A DNA stretch of 64,000 bases from Niabella sp. (GCA_027493055.1 JAPUDO010000075.1:1-64000); one strand, 5' to 3'; positions 9,005 through 19,507 are shown, numbered from the stretch's first letter. Numbers and translations: made by a program. Notes: a model not told the origin generated them from the sequence alone.

Positions 9005-10330
9005 CTATTTCAGCTTGCTAAACAGTTCGTCCCATTTTTTCTCAAGCGCAACAAATTTATCCCGGTCTGCACCTTTGGCATCCTCAATTCTGAAAGAATA
9101 ATATTCTGCGAGATTACCTGCAATAGCACGGTAGCTACGTTTCTGATTAGCATTGAGATTAGGAATCTTAGCAAAAAGCTCTGCTGCCTTCTCGTAATTT
9201 ACACGGGCCAGATCATAATTTGAACTATATAATTTTTTAGCCTCGGCAAATTTAGCTTTGTCATCAGCTGTTGCTTTAGCACCTTTTTTGGCAACATTTG
9301 TTTCTGCAGTAACCATAGCATCTCTCAGTTTCTCTGATTTCAGCAGATAGTGATCTCCTGACAGCAGATAAGGCTGCATTTCATCGGGTTTGAGACTTGA
9401 AGCTTTGTTTAAAGCTGCTAACATTTTTGCTTCCAGCTCTTCGGCATTGGCGGGAAGCACAGCTCCCTCTTTCCTTGAGTCCAGGGTGTCATAAATAATT
9501 TCTGCCAATGCGATATTGCTTTTATAATCATCGGGGTTAGAAGCAATAAGTTTTTCGAGACTGGCAATCCTTTCGTTAAAATCTGAACTGCTTCCTACAG
9601 CAAAATCAAGCATTGAGTAGGTAAAGAAGTCGCTTTGGGGGTATAATTCTTTTCCTAAAGCCCTGTACTTTTCAAAATTGGCATTATCATTTTTAGTAGC
9701 ATAATGCCTTACCAAACCCTGGTAAATACTTTCGTAAGAAGCGTCATTGTATTCTTTGATTTTAGCATCGGACAGGCGTGTGTAATACTTTAAGGCCTCT
9801 TCAGGGCGCTTGGTATTTTCTGCCAGCAGACCCGCATAGTACACAGCAGCAGTATCCATCTGCTTATCCATTATTTTTTTAGCTATCAATAATTCTGAAT
9901 AATCAACGGTTTGCTTAAATTTTTCATACGCTCCCTCATAATTCTTGCTATTGATATCGGCAATACCTGCATTAAAATACGCGGCATACAGGTTGAACGG
10001 CGTATTCCGGTACAAAGGATCTTCTAATAATTTCATTCCGGCATCCAGTTCCTTGTACTTTGCCAAAGCGGCATCAGCCTCAGCCCTGTTTTTATCTGCC
10101 TCTGCTGCTCTGCTGCTATCTACGGCAAGGTTTGAGTAAAGCGCTGCCTTTAACAGGTAGCCTTCAGGCTTATTAAAAAATTTTTCGTTAGCTGAGTTTT
10201 TGTCATACATTTCTTTTGCCTTTGCAATCTGCCCGATTGTCAAGGCGGTTTTAATGTCATCATATCTCTGCGCAAATGCTGCCGCAGTAGAAAATACTGC
10301 AACGCCTGCGAGTAAAATAACCTTTTTCAT
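9005..10330 (-). CDS. Secreted TPR-like protein downstream of gyrA
   Basis: From the ATG at 10330 the protein has 441 residues and begins with a clear signal peptide (MKKVILLAGVAVFSTAAAFA). The rest is helical and repeat-like, with TPR-type A/Y/G patterns, for example near KAKEMYDKN, NAGIADINSKNYEGAYEKF and EALKYYTRL. It is probably a periplasmic scaffold of unknown function. The reading frame stays open up to 10507, but that extension overlaps the end of gyrA and hides the signal peptide, so the later start is better. The gap to gyrA is only 25 bp, which suggests one transcript. Confidence 0.8.
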   Translation of the reverse strand: MKKVILLAGVAVFSTAAAFAQRYDDIKTALTIGQIAKAKEMYDKNSANEKFFNKPEGYLLKAALYSNLAVDSSRAAEADKNRAEADAALAKYKELDAGMKLLEDPLYRNTPFNLYAAYFNAGIADINSKNYEGAYEKFKQTVDYSELLIAKKIMDKQMDTAAVYYAGLLAENTKRPEEALKYYTRLSDAKIKEYNDASYESIYQGLVRHYATKNDNANFEKYRALGKELYPQSDFFTYSMLDFAVGSSSDFNERIASLEKLIASNPDDYKSNIALAEIIYDTLDSRKEGAVLPANAEELEAKMLAALNKASSLKPDEMQPYLLSGDHYLLKSEKLRDAMVTAETNVAKKGAKATADDKAKFAEAKKLYSSNYDLARVNYEKAAELFAKIPNLNANQKRSYRAIAGNLAEYYSFRIEDAKGADRDKFVALEKKWDELFSKLK

Positions 10331-10355
10331 CTGTTTATTTTTTATTATTTTTAAA

Positions 10356-12941
10356 CTATTTCTCCAAAGCTTCTCCCGCTCCGCTTTCTGATGTATTAGA
10401 TTCCGAATCACCATTGGGGGTTGCATCTGTCCCATCCTGTGGTTCGTTCTCTTCAATCTCTTCCTGCTCATCCATCCTGGTAATTGCTGCAATTTCATCT
10501 CCTTCATCTACCCGGATCAGCTTAACCCCCTGTGTAGCACGGCCTAATTCACTAATACCGCTTACGGCCATCCTGATCGTAATACCACTTTTACAGGTTA
10601 TCATAAGGTCGTGCTTTTCTGTAACATCCAGTAAACCTACCAATTTGCCGGTTTTTTCAGTTACACTAATTGTTTTTACACCTTTACCACCCCTGTTGGT
10701 GAAGCGATACTCATCAACAGCCGTACGTTTACCGTATCCTTTTTCGCTGACTACCAAAACCGTTGATGCTGTTTCAGCGTTTTTGTTAACACAAATCATG
10801 CCTATCACTTCATCCTTTTCATCATCCACTTCAATACCGGCAACGCCAATAGCGCCGCGCCCGGTAGCCCTTACTTTTTCTTCAGAAAAACGAATAGCAC
10901 GGCCACTGGCTACTGCCATCATTATCTCCGAATCACCGTTTGTAAGCTTAGCTTCCAGCAACTGGTCTCCCTCAATAATAGTAATCGCATTTACGCCTGT
11001 CTGTCTTGGCCTGCTGAAATCGCTCAGGCTTGTTTTCTTAATAATTCCTTTTTTGGTACAAAGCACAATATTATGCGACTTTACAAAGTCTTCATCCTTC
11101 AGGTCCTTAATATCAATGATAGCACGGATCTTATCATCGGGCGGCAACTGCATGAGGTTTTGGATGGCGCGTCCCTTTCCTGTTTTCTCTCCATCCGGAA
11201 TTTCATAAACATTCAGCCAGTAGCATCTTCCTTTTTCTGTAAAGAATAACAGGGTATGATGCGTGGATGCTACAAACAGGTGCTCAATATAATCTTCCTC
11301 ACGGGTTTTACCTCCTCTTACGCCACGGCCCCCTCTGCGCTGCGCGCGGTATTCATCGGCGGGTGTTCTTTTAATATATCCCAGATGAGAAATAGTGATT
11401 ACCACATCTTCCTCCTTAATCAAATCTTTGATGCTCACCTCATCATTGAGGTAAGTGATCTCGGTTCTGCGTTCATCGCCAAATTTTTGCTTGATCTCTA
11501 AAAGCTCCGTTTTAATGATATCGAAGCGAATACCGGCGTTGGCAAGAATTTCTTTCAGGTGTGCAATAAGCTTCATTAGCTGGTCGTACTCTTCTTTGAT
11601 CTTCTCGCGCTCCATTCCGGTTAACCGTTGCAGGCGCAGCTCCAATATAGCTTTTGCCTGGATCTCATCAAGGCCCCAGCCTGCATTGATCAGGTTGTCT
11701 TTTGCAATTTCGGGAGTTGCAGAACTGCGGATCAGCCGGATCACTTCATCAAGGTGATCTAAAGCTATCAGGTAACCCTGTAAGATATGCGCTCTTTTTT
11801 CAGCTTCTTTCAATTCAAACTGGGTGCGCCTTACCACTACTTCATGCCTGAACTCAACAAATTCGGCGATCATATCCTTCAGGTTCAGCACCCTGGGCCT
11901 TCCTTTTACGATAGCCACATTATTGATCCCAAAAGACGTTTGCAGATCTGTATGCTTATAAAGCATATTGATCACAACATTGGCAATGGCATCACGCTTC
12001 AAGTCAAGTACAATACGCGTACCATCTTTATTGGACTCGTTATTAACGTGAACAATCCCATCAATAACCTTGTTGTTTACCAGCTCGCCTATACGGTTGG
12101 TCAACGTATCGCGATTCACCTGGTAAGGCACTTCGGTAATTACCACCTGCTCACGTCCGCTGGGTTTTGTATCTACCTGCACTCTTCCTCTTACAACCAC
12201 TCTTCCACGCCCGGTGTGCATACCTGCGTTAATTCCTTCCATACCGTAAATGATACCCCCGGTAGGAAAATCGGGCGCTTTCACATACTGCATCAATTCA
12301 TCTACACTTATTTCGTTATTGTCGATATAAGCAACACATCCATCAATTGCCTCGCTCAGGTTGTGGGGCATGATGCTGGTAGCCATACCTACGGCAATAC
12401 CGCTGGAGCCATTTACCAGTAACTGCGGAATACGTGTGGGCAGTATAGTGGGCTCTTTTTCAGAGTCATCAAAATTGAGCTGGAAATTCACTGTATCTTT
12501 TTCGATATCATCCAGCATGTGCTCGGCAAGCTTTTGCAGCCTTACCTCCGTATAACGCATAGCCGCCGGTCCATCGCCATCCTGGTTACCAAAGTTACCC
12601 TGCCCGTCTACCATCCTGTAGCGCATGCTCCATTCCTGCGCCATACGCACCATGGCATCATATACCGAGCTATCACCATGAGGGTGATACTTACCCAATA
12701 CCTCCCCTACTACACGGGCCGATTTTTTATAGGGCTTGTTGGCATTTAAGCCCAGCTCGTTCATGGCATATAATATTCTGCGATGAACAGGTTTCAGGCC
12801 ATCCCGTACGTCGGGTAAGGCACGTCCTACAATTACACTCATTGAATAGTCAATGTAGGCCGTTTTCATTTGCTCTTCTATATTAACGGGAATAATCCTG
12901 TTGTTATCCTGCGTTTCCTGTGGCTCCTGCTTTTCTTCCAT
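10356..12941 (-). CDS. gyrA: DNA gyrase subunit A
   Basis: The 861-residue protein is the cutting and rejoining subunit of gyrase. The catalytic tyrosine is Tyr130 in [10 protein letters not shown], and the [10 protein letters not shown] stretch at 86-95 is the quinolone region with Ser91 and Asp95, matching the sensitive-type Ser83 and Asp87 of E. coli. The GyrA box QRRGGRG, which wraps DNA, marks it as gyrase rather than topoisomerase IV. The C-terminal beta-pinwheel ends in a long acidic, Ser/Thr-rich tail. A -7 box lies 56 bp upstream. It is probably co-transcribed with the TPR gene behind it. Confidence 0.97.
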   Translation of the reverse strand: MEEKQEPQETQDNNRIIPVNIEEQMKTAYIDYSMSVIVGRALPDVRDGLKPVHRRILYAMNELGLNANKPYKKSARVVGEVLGKYHPHGDSSVYDAMVRMAQEWSMRYRMVDGQGNFGNQDGDGPAAMRYTEVRLQKLAEHMLDDIEKDTVNFQLNFDDSEKEPTILPTRIPQLLVNGSSGIAVGMATSIMPHNLSEAIDGCVAYIDNNEISVDELMQYVKAPDFPTGGIIYGMEGINAGMHTGRGRVVVRGRVQVDTKPSGREQVVITEVPYQVNRDTLTNRIGELVNNKVIDGIVHVNNESNKDGTRIVLDLKRDAIANVVINMLYKHTDLQTSFGINNVAIVKGRPRVLNLKDMIAEFVEFRHEVVVRRTQFELKEAEKRAHILQGYLIALDHLDEVIRLIRSSATPEIAKDNLINAGWGLDEIQAKAILELRLQRLTGMEREKIKEEYDQLMKLIAHLKEILANAGIRFDIIKTELLEIKQKFGDERRTEITYLNDEVSIKDLIKEEDVVITISHLGYIKRTPADEYRAQRRGGRGVRGGKTREEDYIEHLFVASTHHTLLFFTEKGRCYWLNVYEIPDGEKTGKGRAIQNLMQLPPDDKIRAIIDIKDLKDEDFVKSHNIVLCTKKGIIKKTSLSDFSRPRQTGVNAITIIEGDQLLEAKLTNGDSEIMMAVASGRAIRFSEEKVRATGRGAIGVAGIEVDDEKDEVIGMICVNKNAETASTVLVVSEKGYGKRTAVDEYRFTNRGGKGVKTISVTEKTGKLVGLLDVTEKHDLMITCKSGITIRMAVSGISELGRATQGVKLIRVDEGDEIAAITRMDEQEEIEENEPQDGTDATPNGDSESNTSESGAGEALEK

Positions 12942-12996
12942 CTAATATATTCTGTTCTTAAAATTTAAAAGTAAAAAATGGCTTTTACAATGTTCG

Positions 12997-13004
12997 CAAA
13001 TTTA
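12997..13004 (-). promoter_or_regulatory. Likely -7 box of gyrA
   Basis: A perfect TAAATTTG on the minus strand lies 55 bp upstream of the gyrA ATG. I see no convincing -33 TTTG at the right distance, only a T-run, so confidence is moderate. Confidence 0.45.
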
Positions 13005-13076
13005 ATCTATTTGTGGTTTAAAAAACTGATATAAATCAGTGTTTTTTCACCAGCTTATACACCTGATTTGAAACAA

Positions 13077-13106
13077 AAAAGCCGCTTCCTGCAGGTAACG
13101 GCTTTT
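13077..13106 (-). terminator. Terminator of metK
   Basis: The stem AAAAGCCG (13077-13084) pairs with CGGCTTTT (13099-13106) around a loop holding CCTGCAGG. On the minus strand it lies 21 bp after the metK stop and ends in a T-run. Confidence 0.75.
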
Positions 13107-13127
13107 AGAATGGTAAGGTATGGTAAA

Positions 13128-14381
13128 TTACTTTAGCTTAAATGCTTTTTTAACCTTAGCAACATAGTCTAACTTTTCCCATGTAAATAACTCTACTTTT
13201 TTGGTAATTTTTTTACCATCGGGAGAAACAAAAGTTTTATCAACTATTTTGCTTTCACGCCCCATGTGACCATAAGCAGCCGTTTCGCTATAAATAGGAT
13301 TGCGCAGCTTTAATCTTTGCTCAATAAAATAGGGGCGCATATCGAAGATACTTTCTACTACTTTGCTGATCTCCCCATCAGTAAGGCTCACTTTGGCCGT
13401 GCCATAAGTGTTTACATTGATGCTGGTGGGTTTGGCAACGCCAATAGCATAAGAAACCTGCACCAGCACTTCATCACACAGGCCGGCTGCTACAAGATTT
13501 TTGGCAATATGCCTTGTTGCGTAAGCCGCGCTCCTGTCTACCTTGCTGGGGTCTTTACCACTAAAGGCACCACCACCGTGCGCTCCTTTACCACCGTAGC
13601 TATCAACAATAATTTTACGGCCGGTTAAACCGGTATCGCCGTGCGGGCCACCAATTACAAACTTACCGGTGGGGTTAATATGATATTTAATTTTATCATT
13701 GAACAGGCGCTTATACTGAGGGTATTTTTTGATAACACGGGGGATCAGTATCTTTTTCACATCTTCACTGATCTTTGCCAGCATTTTAGCTTCTGTATCA
13801 AACTCATCGTGCTGAGTGGAAATAACAATAGCGTCAATCCTTACCGGCTTGTTATTGTCATCATACTCTAATGTTACCTGACTTTTAGAATCGGGACGCA
13901 GGTATTTTATCTGCTTATTTTCTCTTCTTAAATCAGCTAATTCTATTAATAAAGTGTGGGCCAGGTCCAAAGCCAGCGGCATATAATTATCCGTTTCGTT
14001 GGTAGCATAACCAAACATCATACCCTGGTCACCGGCACCCTGCTCTTCTTTCTTCTTTCTGTCAACACCCTGGTTGATATCTGATGATTGCTCATGTATG
14101 GCAGACAGCACCCCACAGGAGTGCGCTTCAAACATATACTCGCTTTTTGTATAACCTATTTTACCGATCACTTTACGGGCAATATCCTGCACATCTAAAT
14201 AGGCACTGGATTTTACTTCCCCTGCTAAAATCACCTGGCCGGTGGTAACTAATGTTTCGCAGGCTACTTTGGATTGCGGATCAAAAGCCAGAAAATTATC
14301 AATTAATGCGTCTGATATCTGATCAGCAACTTTGTCAGGGTGCCCTTCAGAAACACTCTCAGAAGTAAATAGATAAGGCAT
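13128..14381 (-). CDS. metK: S-adenosylmethionine synthase
   Basis: MetK makes SAM from methionine and ATP in the cytosol. The 417-residue protein has the ATP-binding [16 protein letters not shown] stretch at about 14-29, the hexapeptide GAGDQG with MMFGYA after it, and the phosphate loop [19 protein letters not shown]. Length and motif order are typical. It stands alone between two promoters and has its own terminator. No SAM riboswitch is visible in the 89-bp upstream gap; only a -7 box is found there. SAM made here would feed the radical SAM protein and the methyltransferase elsewhere in the window. Confidence 0.97.
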   Translation of the reverse strand: MPYLFTSESVSEGHPDKVADQISDALIDNFLAFDPQSKVACETLVTTGQVILAGEVKSSAYLDVQDIARKVIGKIGYTKSEYMFEAHSCGVLSAIHEQSSDINQGVDRKKKEEQGAGDQGMMFGYATNETDNYMPLALDLAHTLLIELADLRRENKQIKYLRPDSKSQVTLEYDDNNKPVRIDAIVISTQHDEFDTEAKMLAKISEDVKKILIPRVIKKYPQYKRLFNDKIKYHINPTGKFVIGGPHGDTGLTGRKIIVDSYGGKGAHGGGAFSGKDPSKVDRSAAYATRHIAKNLVAAGLCDEVLVQVSYAIGVAKPTSINVNTYGTAKVSLTDGEISKVVESIFDMRPYFIEQRLKLRNPIYSETAAYGHMGRESKIVDKTFVSPDGKKITKKVELFTWEKLDYVAKVKKAFKLK

Positions 14382-14421
14382 TTTAAGTATATATTTATAA
14401 GTCTATAAAAATAATCGGGTG

Positions 14422-14429
14422 CAAATATA
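14422..14429 (-). promoter_or_regulatory. Likely -7 box of metK
   Basis: A perfect TATATTTG on the minus strand lies 40 bp upstream of the metK ATG. The -33 position is T-rich but not a clear TTTG. Confidence 0.45.
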
Positions 14430-14470
14430 GTACCTGTACGTGTTTAAATAAAATTTAATAGTACTGAACC

Positions 14471-15967
14471 TTACAGTTTGGAATAAACTATTCGCAGTTT
14501 CATTTTTTGTGTGGGATGACTTCCTCCCCCAATACGAACACGGCCTATACCTGCTATACCATAAAAATTAGACTGTGGTATGGCAAAGTTGCTGGTAACA
14601 TAAGGGGTTAAATCGCCAAGCGGCAATGCTGTGCCGGCAGGAGCATATACCCTCATCATATAGTAGGGTATTTTACCTGATACCAGGTGCTGCGCATACC
14701 GGGTAATGTTAAAACGCCACTGACGAACTTTATTTCCAAACGGATCTAAAGTGCCATAATAAGTTTGAGCAGAGCTACGCGCGCTGTAAAAACTTTCATA
14801 ACCAGACAAGGCAGTACCGCCATAACCAAATGCATAAGGGACTAATTTGAATTTCCCTGCCGTAGAATCATAAACATCCAGGAACACATTGGGTGGTGCG
14901 TAGAAAACGGTATCAGAAACATCATAAATACTTTCCATTTGCAGCTCTGCCAGATGTATAACGCCATTAGGAAAGCTTTTTAACCCGGGTATTTTTACGT
15001 TGGCATAGGTGCCTGGTGTGTTTTGTATGTACACAACAGGATCCTGAACCAAATCCCCGGATCCGGTTAGCACCTGGGTTCCGTTATAGTCCCTCTTTAT
15101 ATAATTTGCAATGGCATTTTCACCATTATAAAAGGTAAAGGCTGCAGTTGCCGTATCCATATCGGTTGGCGTAGTAACATTGTTATACCTGTAGTACACA
15201 ACCATCTGCGTGGTAGCATTATTCAGGTACATGCTTATTAAAGCATTGCCACCGCTAACGGATTGGAGTGCGAAGCCTTTGAACCTGGTTCTGAAAACCG
15301 AATCTGTACTATAGCCATCATTGGCGCCTGTAGAATCATAACTCAATAAACGCTGTCCAAAGCTGTTATCCAGCTTTATCCTTAGCTGGTTGGCCACAGT
15401 AGTGGTATCAGGATAATTAATTACCTGTATAGAATCTTTAAGAGAAGCGGGTGTGAAGGTTTTGGTACCTAAAATTCCGGAGGTAGTGAACAGCGAGTTG
15501 ATTTTGTATAACGAGTCATACCTGAAATCATTAGAGCCCTCAATTTCTGATACCTGTATGGTTTGCGGCAACAAAGTATCACCATAAATAAAACCATTCC
15601 GATGGTCAATCACTAAAACCACAGAATCGAGGTAAAGAGAGCCGGGGCGGTTTTTAAACGGATAAGATCCCGGCGATACCTGGAAAAACATCCTGGCATC
15701 TGTTTTACCAAAAATGGGATCGTTATTAATTACTCCTAATAGCTGGGGAAAACTTACTCCTGTCCTGAATGAATCAAGGACGGGGTCAAATAAACCATTA
15801 TACGTTTCCACCTCCAGCGTGGTATCAAATGTATGGATTTTGTCTATAGGCGGAATCAGCTCCTGCCCTAACTCTGTTGGAAGGTTTATTTTGTTACAGG
15901 AAAAAAGAGCCGTAGTAACAATAAGATATATTCCTAATGCAGGAAGAAAATATTTTTTCACTCGCAA
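14471..15967 (-). CDS. DUF4270-family outer-surface lipoprotein
   Basis: The 498-residue protein begins with a lipoprotein signal ending at Cys24 (TALFSC), then the characteristic LPTELGQELIPP segment and a beta-rich body with many Ser, Thr, Tyr and Asp residues. This matches DUF4270 proteins, which in Bacteroidota usually sit beside a starch-synthase-like gene and panC, as here. The function is not established. The gene is 30 bp downstream of the starch-synthase-like gene on the same strand, so both are probably one transcript. Confidence 0.8.
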   Translation of the reverse strand: MRVKKYFLPALGIYLIVTTALFSCNKINLPTELGQELIPPIDKIHTFDTTLEVETYNGLFDPVLDSFRTGVSFPQLLGVINNDPIFGKTDARMFFQVSPGSYPFKNRPGSLYLDSVVLVIDHRNGFIYGDTLLPQTIQVSEIEGSNDFRYDSLYKINSLFTTSGILGTKTFTPASLKDSIQVINYPDTTTVANQLRIKLDNSFGQRLLSYDSTGANDGYSTDSVFRTRFKGFALQSVSGGNALISMYLNNATTQMVVYYRYNNVTTPTDMDTATAAFTFYNGENAIANYIKRDYNGTQVLTGSGDLVQDPVVYIQNTPGTYANVKIPGLKSFPNGVIHLAELQMESIYDVSDTVFYAPPNVFLDVYDSTAGKFKLVPYAFGYGGTALSGYESFYSARSSAQTYYGTLDPFGNKVRQWRFNITRYAQHLVSGKIPYYMMRVYAPAGTALPLGDLTPYVTSNFAIPQSNFYGIAGIGRVRIGGGSHPTQKMKLRIVYSKL

Positions 15968-15997
15968 ATATTTGAAACTAATTCAAGTCTATTAAAA

Positions 15998-16810
15998 TTA
16001 TTCCGCAAGATCGTTATACAGTTGTAAATACTCTGTTAAATCAGAATCTTCTTTGAACTGCAGTGTTTTTTTACCGCGAACCTTGGTAAACTCAGTCAGC
16101 AGTTTTTTATCCACATTAGGTGCGCCAAAAGTGATAGCATCAGCATAAGCTGCACCGCCCCTCATCATGGCGATATTAGTGCCTTCTTTAAAAGGCTCCA
16201 GGTCTTTTTCTTTAATGGATGGATGGATCAGCGCCTTGGAAATAAAACCTTTACCCAGCTTTTCCTTAAAAGTAGTTTCGCCTATAGTAAAAACAATCTT
16301 GCTGTGGGCAAAAACAGGTTCTTTCTTATAAACCGTTTTGAGGTAAGCGGGGATTAAACCCGTCATCCAGCCGCTGCAATGGATCACATCGGGGCTCCAT
16401 CCAAATTTTTTGACCGTTTCTAAAGCGCCTTTACAATAAAACACTGTTCTAAGGTCGTTATCTGCGAACCATTTTTCTTCCTCGTCATGAAAAAGGGTCT
16501 TTCTTTTGAACAGCTCTTCATTTTCCAGAAAGTACACCTGCAACCGGGCGCTGGGCAAAGATGCCACTTTAATCTGCAGGGGCATGTCATCATTATCAAC
16601 GGCTACGTTAATACCAGAAAGCCTTACTACCTCGTGAAGCCTGTGCCTTCGTTCGTTAATCATCCCGAAACGAGGCATAATACAACGAACTTCAAATCCG
16701 TTATCATTAGCTTTTATAGCGAGCTTATTAACAATTTCAGAAAATTCAGTCAACTCTAAATATGGAGACATTTCATTGGCTATAAATAAAATTCTTTTCT
16801 TTGTTGACAT
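15998..16810 (-). CDS. Short glycogen/starch synthase-like protein (GT5 N-terminal half)
   Basis: The 270-residue protein resembles only the N-terminal half of GT5 glycogen synthases: ILFIANEMSPYLE near the start, RCIMPRFG near 60, and DVIHCSGWMTGLIPAYLK near 155, the equivalent of the catalytic HxxDWxT..P region. The C-terminal ADP-glucose-binding half is missing, so it may not be a catalytic synthase. The same short form next to panC and DUF4270 is common in this phylum, which speaks against recent truncation. It is divergent from panC, and a perfect -7 box lies 23 bp upstream of the start. Confidence 0.75.
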   Translation of the reverse strand: MSTKKRILFIANEMSPYLELTEFSEIVNKLAIKANDNGFEVRCIMPRFGMINERRHRLHEVVRLSGINVAVDNDDMPLQIKVASLPSARLQVYFLENEELFKRKTLFHDEEEKWFADNDLRTVFYCKGALETVKKFGWSPDVIHCSGWMTGLIPAYLKTVYKKEPVFAHSKIVFTIGETTFKEKLGKGFISKALIHPSIKEKDLEPFKEGTNIAMMRGGAAYADAITFGAPNVDKKLLTEFTKVRGKKTLQFKEDSDLTEYLQLYNDLAE

Positions 16811-16833
16811 GCTTTAGCAATTTTTAAAGTTTG

Positions 16834-16841
16834 CAAAGTTA
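16834..16841 (-). promoter_or_regulatory. Likely -7 box of the starch-synthase-like gene
   Basis: A perfect TAACTTTG on the minus strand lies 23 bp before the ATG at 16810. A TTTG occurs upstream, but with only a 12-bp spacer, so no good -33 box is assigned. Confidence 0.4.
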
Positions 16842-16894
16842 AACATTTATAGCCAAACGGCCTTATAAAACAAATTATATTATAAAATAAGTTA

Positions 16895-17743
16895 ATGAAA
16901 CTATTTCAAAAAATAGCAGATTTACAGGCTTTTATCAGCAGGAAAAAAGACCAGAACCTGTCAATAGGTTTTGTGCCTACAATGGGGGCATTGCATGAGG
17001 GGCATTTAAGCTTATTATCTGAATGTAAAAAACAGTGTGATATAGCTATAGTAAGCATTTTTGTAAATCCTACACAGTTTAACGACAAGAAAGATCTTGA
17101 TAAATATCCACGTACAATAGCAAAAGATATACAGGCATTGATAGCCGGTTCATGTGATGTACTTTTTTACCCGGAAATAGATGAAATATATCCTGCTAAA
17201 GAAATAACAAGATTTTATGATTTGGGAGCGCTTGAAAAAGTATTTGAAGGAGCCCACAGGCCGGGGCATTTCCAGGGGGTTTGCCAGGTGGTAGACAAAT
17301 TATTTTCCATTGTGGGACCCAACCGGGCCTTCTTTGGTCAGAAAGATTACCAGCAATGTATGGTCATTAAAAGACTGATTGAGCTAACTCCTGCGTTCTC
17401 CTCCATTGCCGTAAATATTGTATCCACCATGCGTGAGGAAAGCGGGCTGGCTATGAGCAGCCGCAACACGCTTCTGTCTGATGCCGAAAAAAAGGACGCA
17501 GAAACAATTTATCAATCGTTATTGTTTATAAAAGAAACGCTTAAGCCCGGTCCTGTAGAAGCAGTAGCTAATGAGGCGGCAAAGCAGCTCCAATTAAAAG
17601 GTTTTAAACCTGATTATGTGGGTATAGCAGATGCCAACACCCTCCGGCCTGTTACGGAATGGGATGGGAAAAGACCGCTTGTAGCATTAATTGCAGCCTT
17701 TGTTGGTAATATAAGGCTTATAGATAATTTGGTAATAGCGTAG
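16895..17743 (+). CDS. panC: Pantothenate synthetase
   Basis: PanC joins pantoate and beta-alanine with ATP in coenzyme A synthesis. The 282-residue protein has PTMGALHEGHLSL at about 28-40 (HxGH ATP-binding motif), FVNPTQFN, the FFGQKDYQQ stretch that contacts pantoate and ATP, and MSSRN as the KMSKS-like loop. Length is normal. The partner panB lies about 18 kb away at 35917, and no panD is seen in the window; the slot after panC is held by an OsmC gene instead. Confidence 0.96.
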   Translation: MKLFQKIADLQAFISRKKDQNLSIGFVPTMGALHEGHLSLLSECKKQCDIAIVSIFVNPTQFNDKKDLDKYPRTIAKDIQALIAGSCDVLFYPEIDEIYPAKEITRFYDLGALEKVFEGAHRPGHFQGVCQVVDKLFSIVGPNRAFFGQKDYQQCMVIKRLIELTPAFSSIAVNIVSTMREESGLAMSSRNTLLSDAEKKDAETIYQSLLFIKETLKPGPVEAVANEAAKQLQLKGFKPDYVGIADANTLRPVTEWDGKRPLVALIAAFVGNIRLIDNLVIA

Positions 17744-17774
17744 TTGGAAAGCTGCCTTATTTAAAATACTTTTG
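17743..17774 (+). promoter_or_regulatory. Promoter of the OsmC gene
   Basis: GTTG at 17743-17746, a 20-bp spacer and a perfect -7 TACTTTTG at 17767-17774 lie 21 bp before the ATG at 17796. The gene therefore probably has its own promoter although it follows panC closely. Confidence 0.6.
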
Positions 17775-17795
17775 CAATCCTAAATAAAGTACAAT

Positions 17796-18224
17796 ATGAA
17801 CACAGTAAAACTCAAGAGGGTAAACGGCGATTACGGCTTTGATACGATAAATGAAAACGGCACCGTTGTTAAAACAGATACCAACCCGCAAATGGGGGGC
17901 CAGGAATACGGCGCGCGCCCTATGCAGCTTTTACTGAATGCGCTTGCGGCCTGCTCCAGTATAGATGTGATCAGCATTTTGAAAAAACAGCGGCAGGATA
18001 TTAAAGATTATGAGGTTACTGTAAACGGTGAACGGGAACCTGGTGTGGAACCTTCGCTCTGGAAAAATATAGAAATGATTTTTGAAATAACAGGGGACGT
18101 GGACGAAGACAAAGCAAAGCGTGCTATCGAGATCTCACTTAACAAATACTGCTCAGTAGCCATTACTTTGATTAAAGCCGGAGCCGATATCAAAACAAAA
18201 GTGATCGTACATAAAGCCGGTTAA
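17796..18224 (+). CDS. OsmC/Ohr-family peroxide-detoxifying protein
   Basis: OsmC-family proteins reduce organic peroxides with two cysteines. The 142-residue protein has both expected sites, ALAACSSIDV (Cys near 53) and NKYCSVAITL (Cys near 115), and the RPMQLLLNAL segment typical of the family. It is cytosolic, with no signal peptide. It has its own promoter behind panC and is followed after 71 bp by a sulfhydrylase gene. OsmC and Ohr cannot be told apart with confidence by eye. Confidence 0.85.
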   Translation: MNTVKLKRVNGDYGFDTINENGTVVKTDTNPQMGGQEYGARPMQLLLNALAACSSIDVISILKKQRQDIKDYEVTVNGEREPGVEPSLWKNIEMIFEITGDVDEDKAKRAIEISLNKYCSVAITLIKAGADIKTKVIVHKAG

Positions 18225-18249
18225 GGAAACTTGTAAGGTAAAATATTAA

Positions 18250-18274
18250 ATATTGAATTTTAAATATTCAATAT
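18250..18274. other. AT-only inverted repeat before the sulfhydrylase gene
   Basis: ATATTGAA and TTCAATAT are separated by 9 nt, upstream of the start at 18296. It has little GC and could be a weak operator or chance in AT-rich sequence. Confidence 0.25.
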
Positions 18275-18295
18275 CAAGCATCAAATCATTAAACA

Positions 18296-19477
18296 TTGAG
18301 CACAGAAAGAAAGCTACACCCTTCAACCATAGCTATACGCACACAAACCCCTCGCACCAGCCAAATGGAGCATTCCACGCCGCTATTTTTAACCAGCAGC
18401 TTTACTTTTGAAACAGCAGAGACCATGCGCGCTGCTTTTGCTGATGAATCGGAGGATAATATTTACAGCAGGTACAGCAACCCTACTGTTGATGAGTTTG
18501 CCCACAAAATGGCGCTTCTGGAAAAATGCGAAGCCGGCTTTGCCGTATCAAGCGGCATGGCCGCCGTATTCAATTCATTCATGGCTTTATTAAAAGCCGG
18601 CGACCATTTATTATGCTGCCGGTCAATGTTTGGGGGCACAAATACGGTAGTTACAAAGTTCTTAGGCCGGTTTGGTATTGAATACACCCTGGTTGATGCT
18701 GATGATATTGACAACTGGGAAGCTGCTGTCAGGCCCAATACAAAAATGCTTTACCTCGAAACACCTACCAACCCGCAGTTAGAGCTGATCGACCTTGAAA
18801 AAGCAGGTAAGATTGCAAAAAAGTATAACATCATTTTTAATGTTGATAATTGCTTTGCTACCCCGTTTTTGCAAAGCCCGGCTGATTTTGGCGCTGACCT
18901 GGTTATTCACTCTGCTACCAAGTGGATTGACGGGCAAGGGCGTGTACTGGGCGGTGTTATTGCCGGCAGAAAAGAACTGATTGACCAGGTATATTTATTT
19001 TGCCGCAACTCTGGCCCTACTCTTTCAGCATTTAATGCATGGGTACTGACTAAAAGCCTTGAAACACTTGAAGTAAGGATACACCGCCATTCAGAAAATG
19101 CATTAAAAGTAGCACTGGCGCTCGAAAAAAATAAAAATATTGAGTGGGTCAAATACCCGTTTCTCCCCTCCCACCCACAGTATGAGATTGCTAAAAAGCA
19201 AATGACTGGCGGTGGTGGCATTGTATGTTTTGAAATCAAAGGAGGTGTTGACGCCGGCCGTAAGTTTATGGACGCCCTGGAACTGCTGTCGCTGACGCCC
19301 AACCTGGGTGATTCCCGCAGCATTGCCTCACACCCGGCAAGCACCACCCACTCCAAACTGAATGATGAAGAGCGCAGTAAAGTAGGCATTACACCGGGAC
19401 TGATCCGTATTTCGGTTGGACTGGAACACCCGGATGACGTAGTTTACGATATTGAACAGGCGCTTAGCAAAATCTGA
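18296..19477 (+). CDS. metZ: PLP-dependent trans-sulfuration enzyme, probably O-succinylhomoserine sulfhydrylase
   Basis: The 393-residue cytosolic enzyme belongs to the Cys/Met metabolism PLP family. Visible motifs are YSRYSNPTVD near 58-67, SSGMAA near 86, the ETPTNP stretch near 150, NVDNCFATP, and HSATKW with the PLP lysine near 205. The sequence pattern fits MetZ (direct sulfhydrylation to homocysteine) better than cystathionine gamma-synthase, but this cannot be settled without alignment. The chosen start is TTG at 18296, because the reading frame and the family N-terminus begin there; the next ATG at about 18365 would remove 23 residues. Homocysteine made here would feed methionine and then MetK. 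Confidence 0.85.
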   Translation: MSTERKLHPSTIAIRTQTPRTSQMEHSTPLFLTSSFTFETAETMRAAFADESEDNIYSRYSNPTVDEFAHKMALLEKCEAGFAVSSGMAAVFNSFMALLKAGDHLLCCRSMFGGTNTVVTKFLGRFGIEYTLVDADDIDNWEAAVRPNTKMLYLETPTNPQLELIDLEKAGKIAKKYNIIFNVDNCFATPFLQSPADFGADLVIHSATKWIDGQGRVLGGVIAGRKELIDQVYLFCRNSGPTLSAFNAWVLTKSLETLEVRIHRHSENALKVALALEKNKNIEWVKYPFLPSHPQYEIAKKQMTGGGGIVCFEIKGGVDAGRKFMDALELLSLTPNLGDSRSIASHPASTTHSKLNDEERSKVGITPGLIRISVGLEHPDDVVYDIEQALSKI

Positions 19478-19507
19478 TGTATCCATTTGTTGTGTTTCTG
19501 TGTATCG

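Noticed and set aside
13020-13047. CTGAT-ATAA-ATCAG hairpin upstream of gyrA as a terminator
   Set aside because: The stem has only five pairs, and metK already has a better terminator nearby on the correct side.
14382-14470. SAM riboswitch before metK
   Set aside because: The 89-bp gap is AT-rich with a -7 box only; no conserved riboswitch core or paired stems were found.
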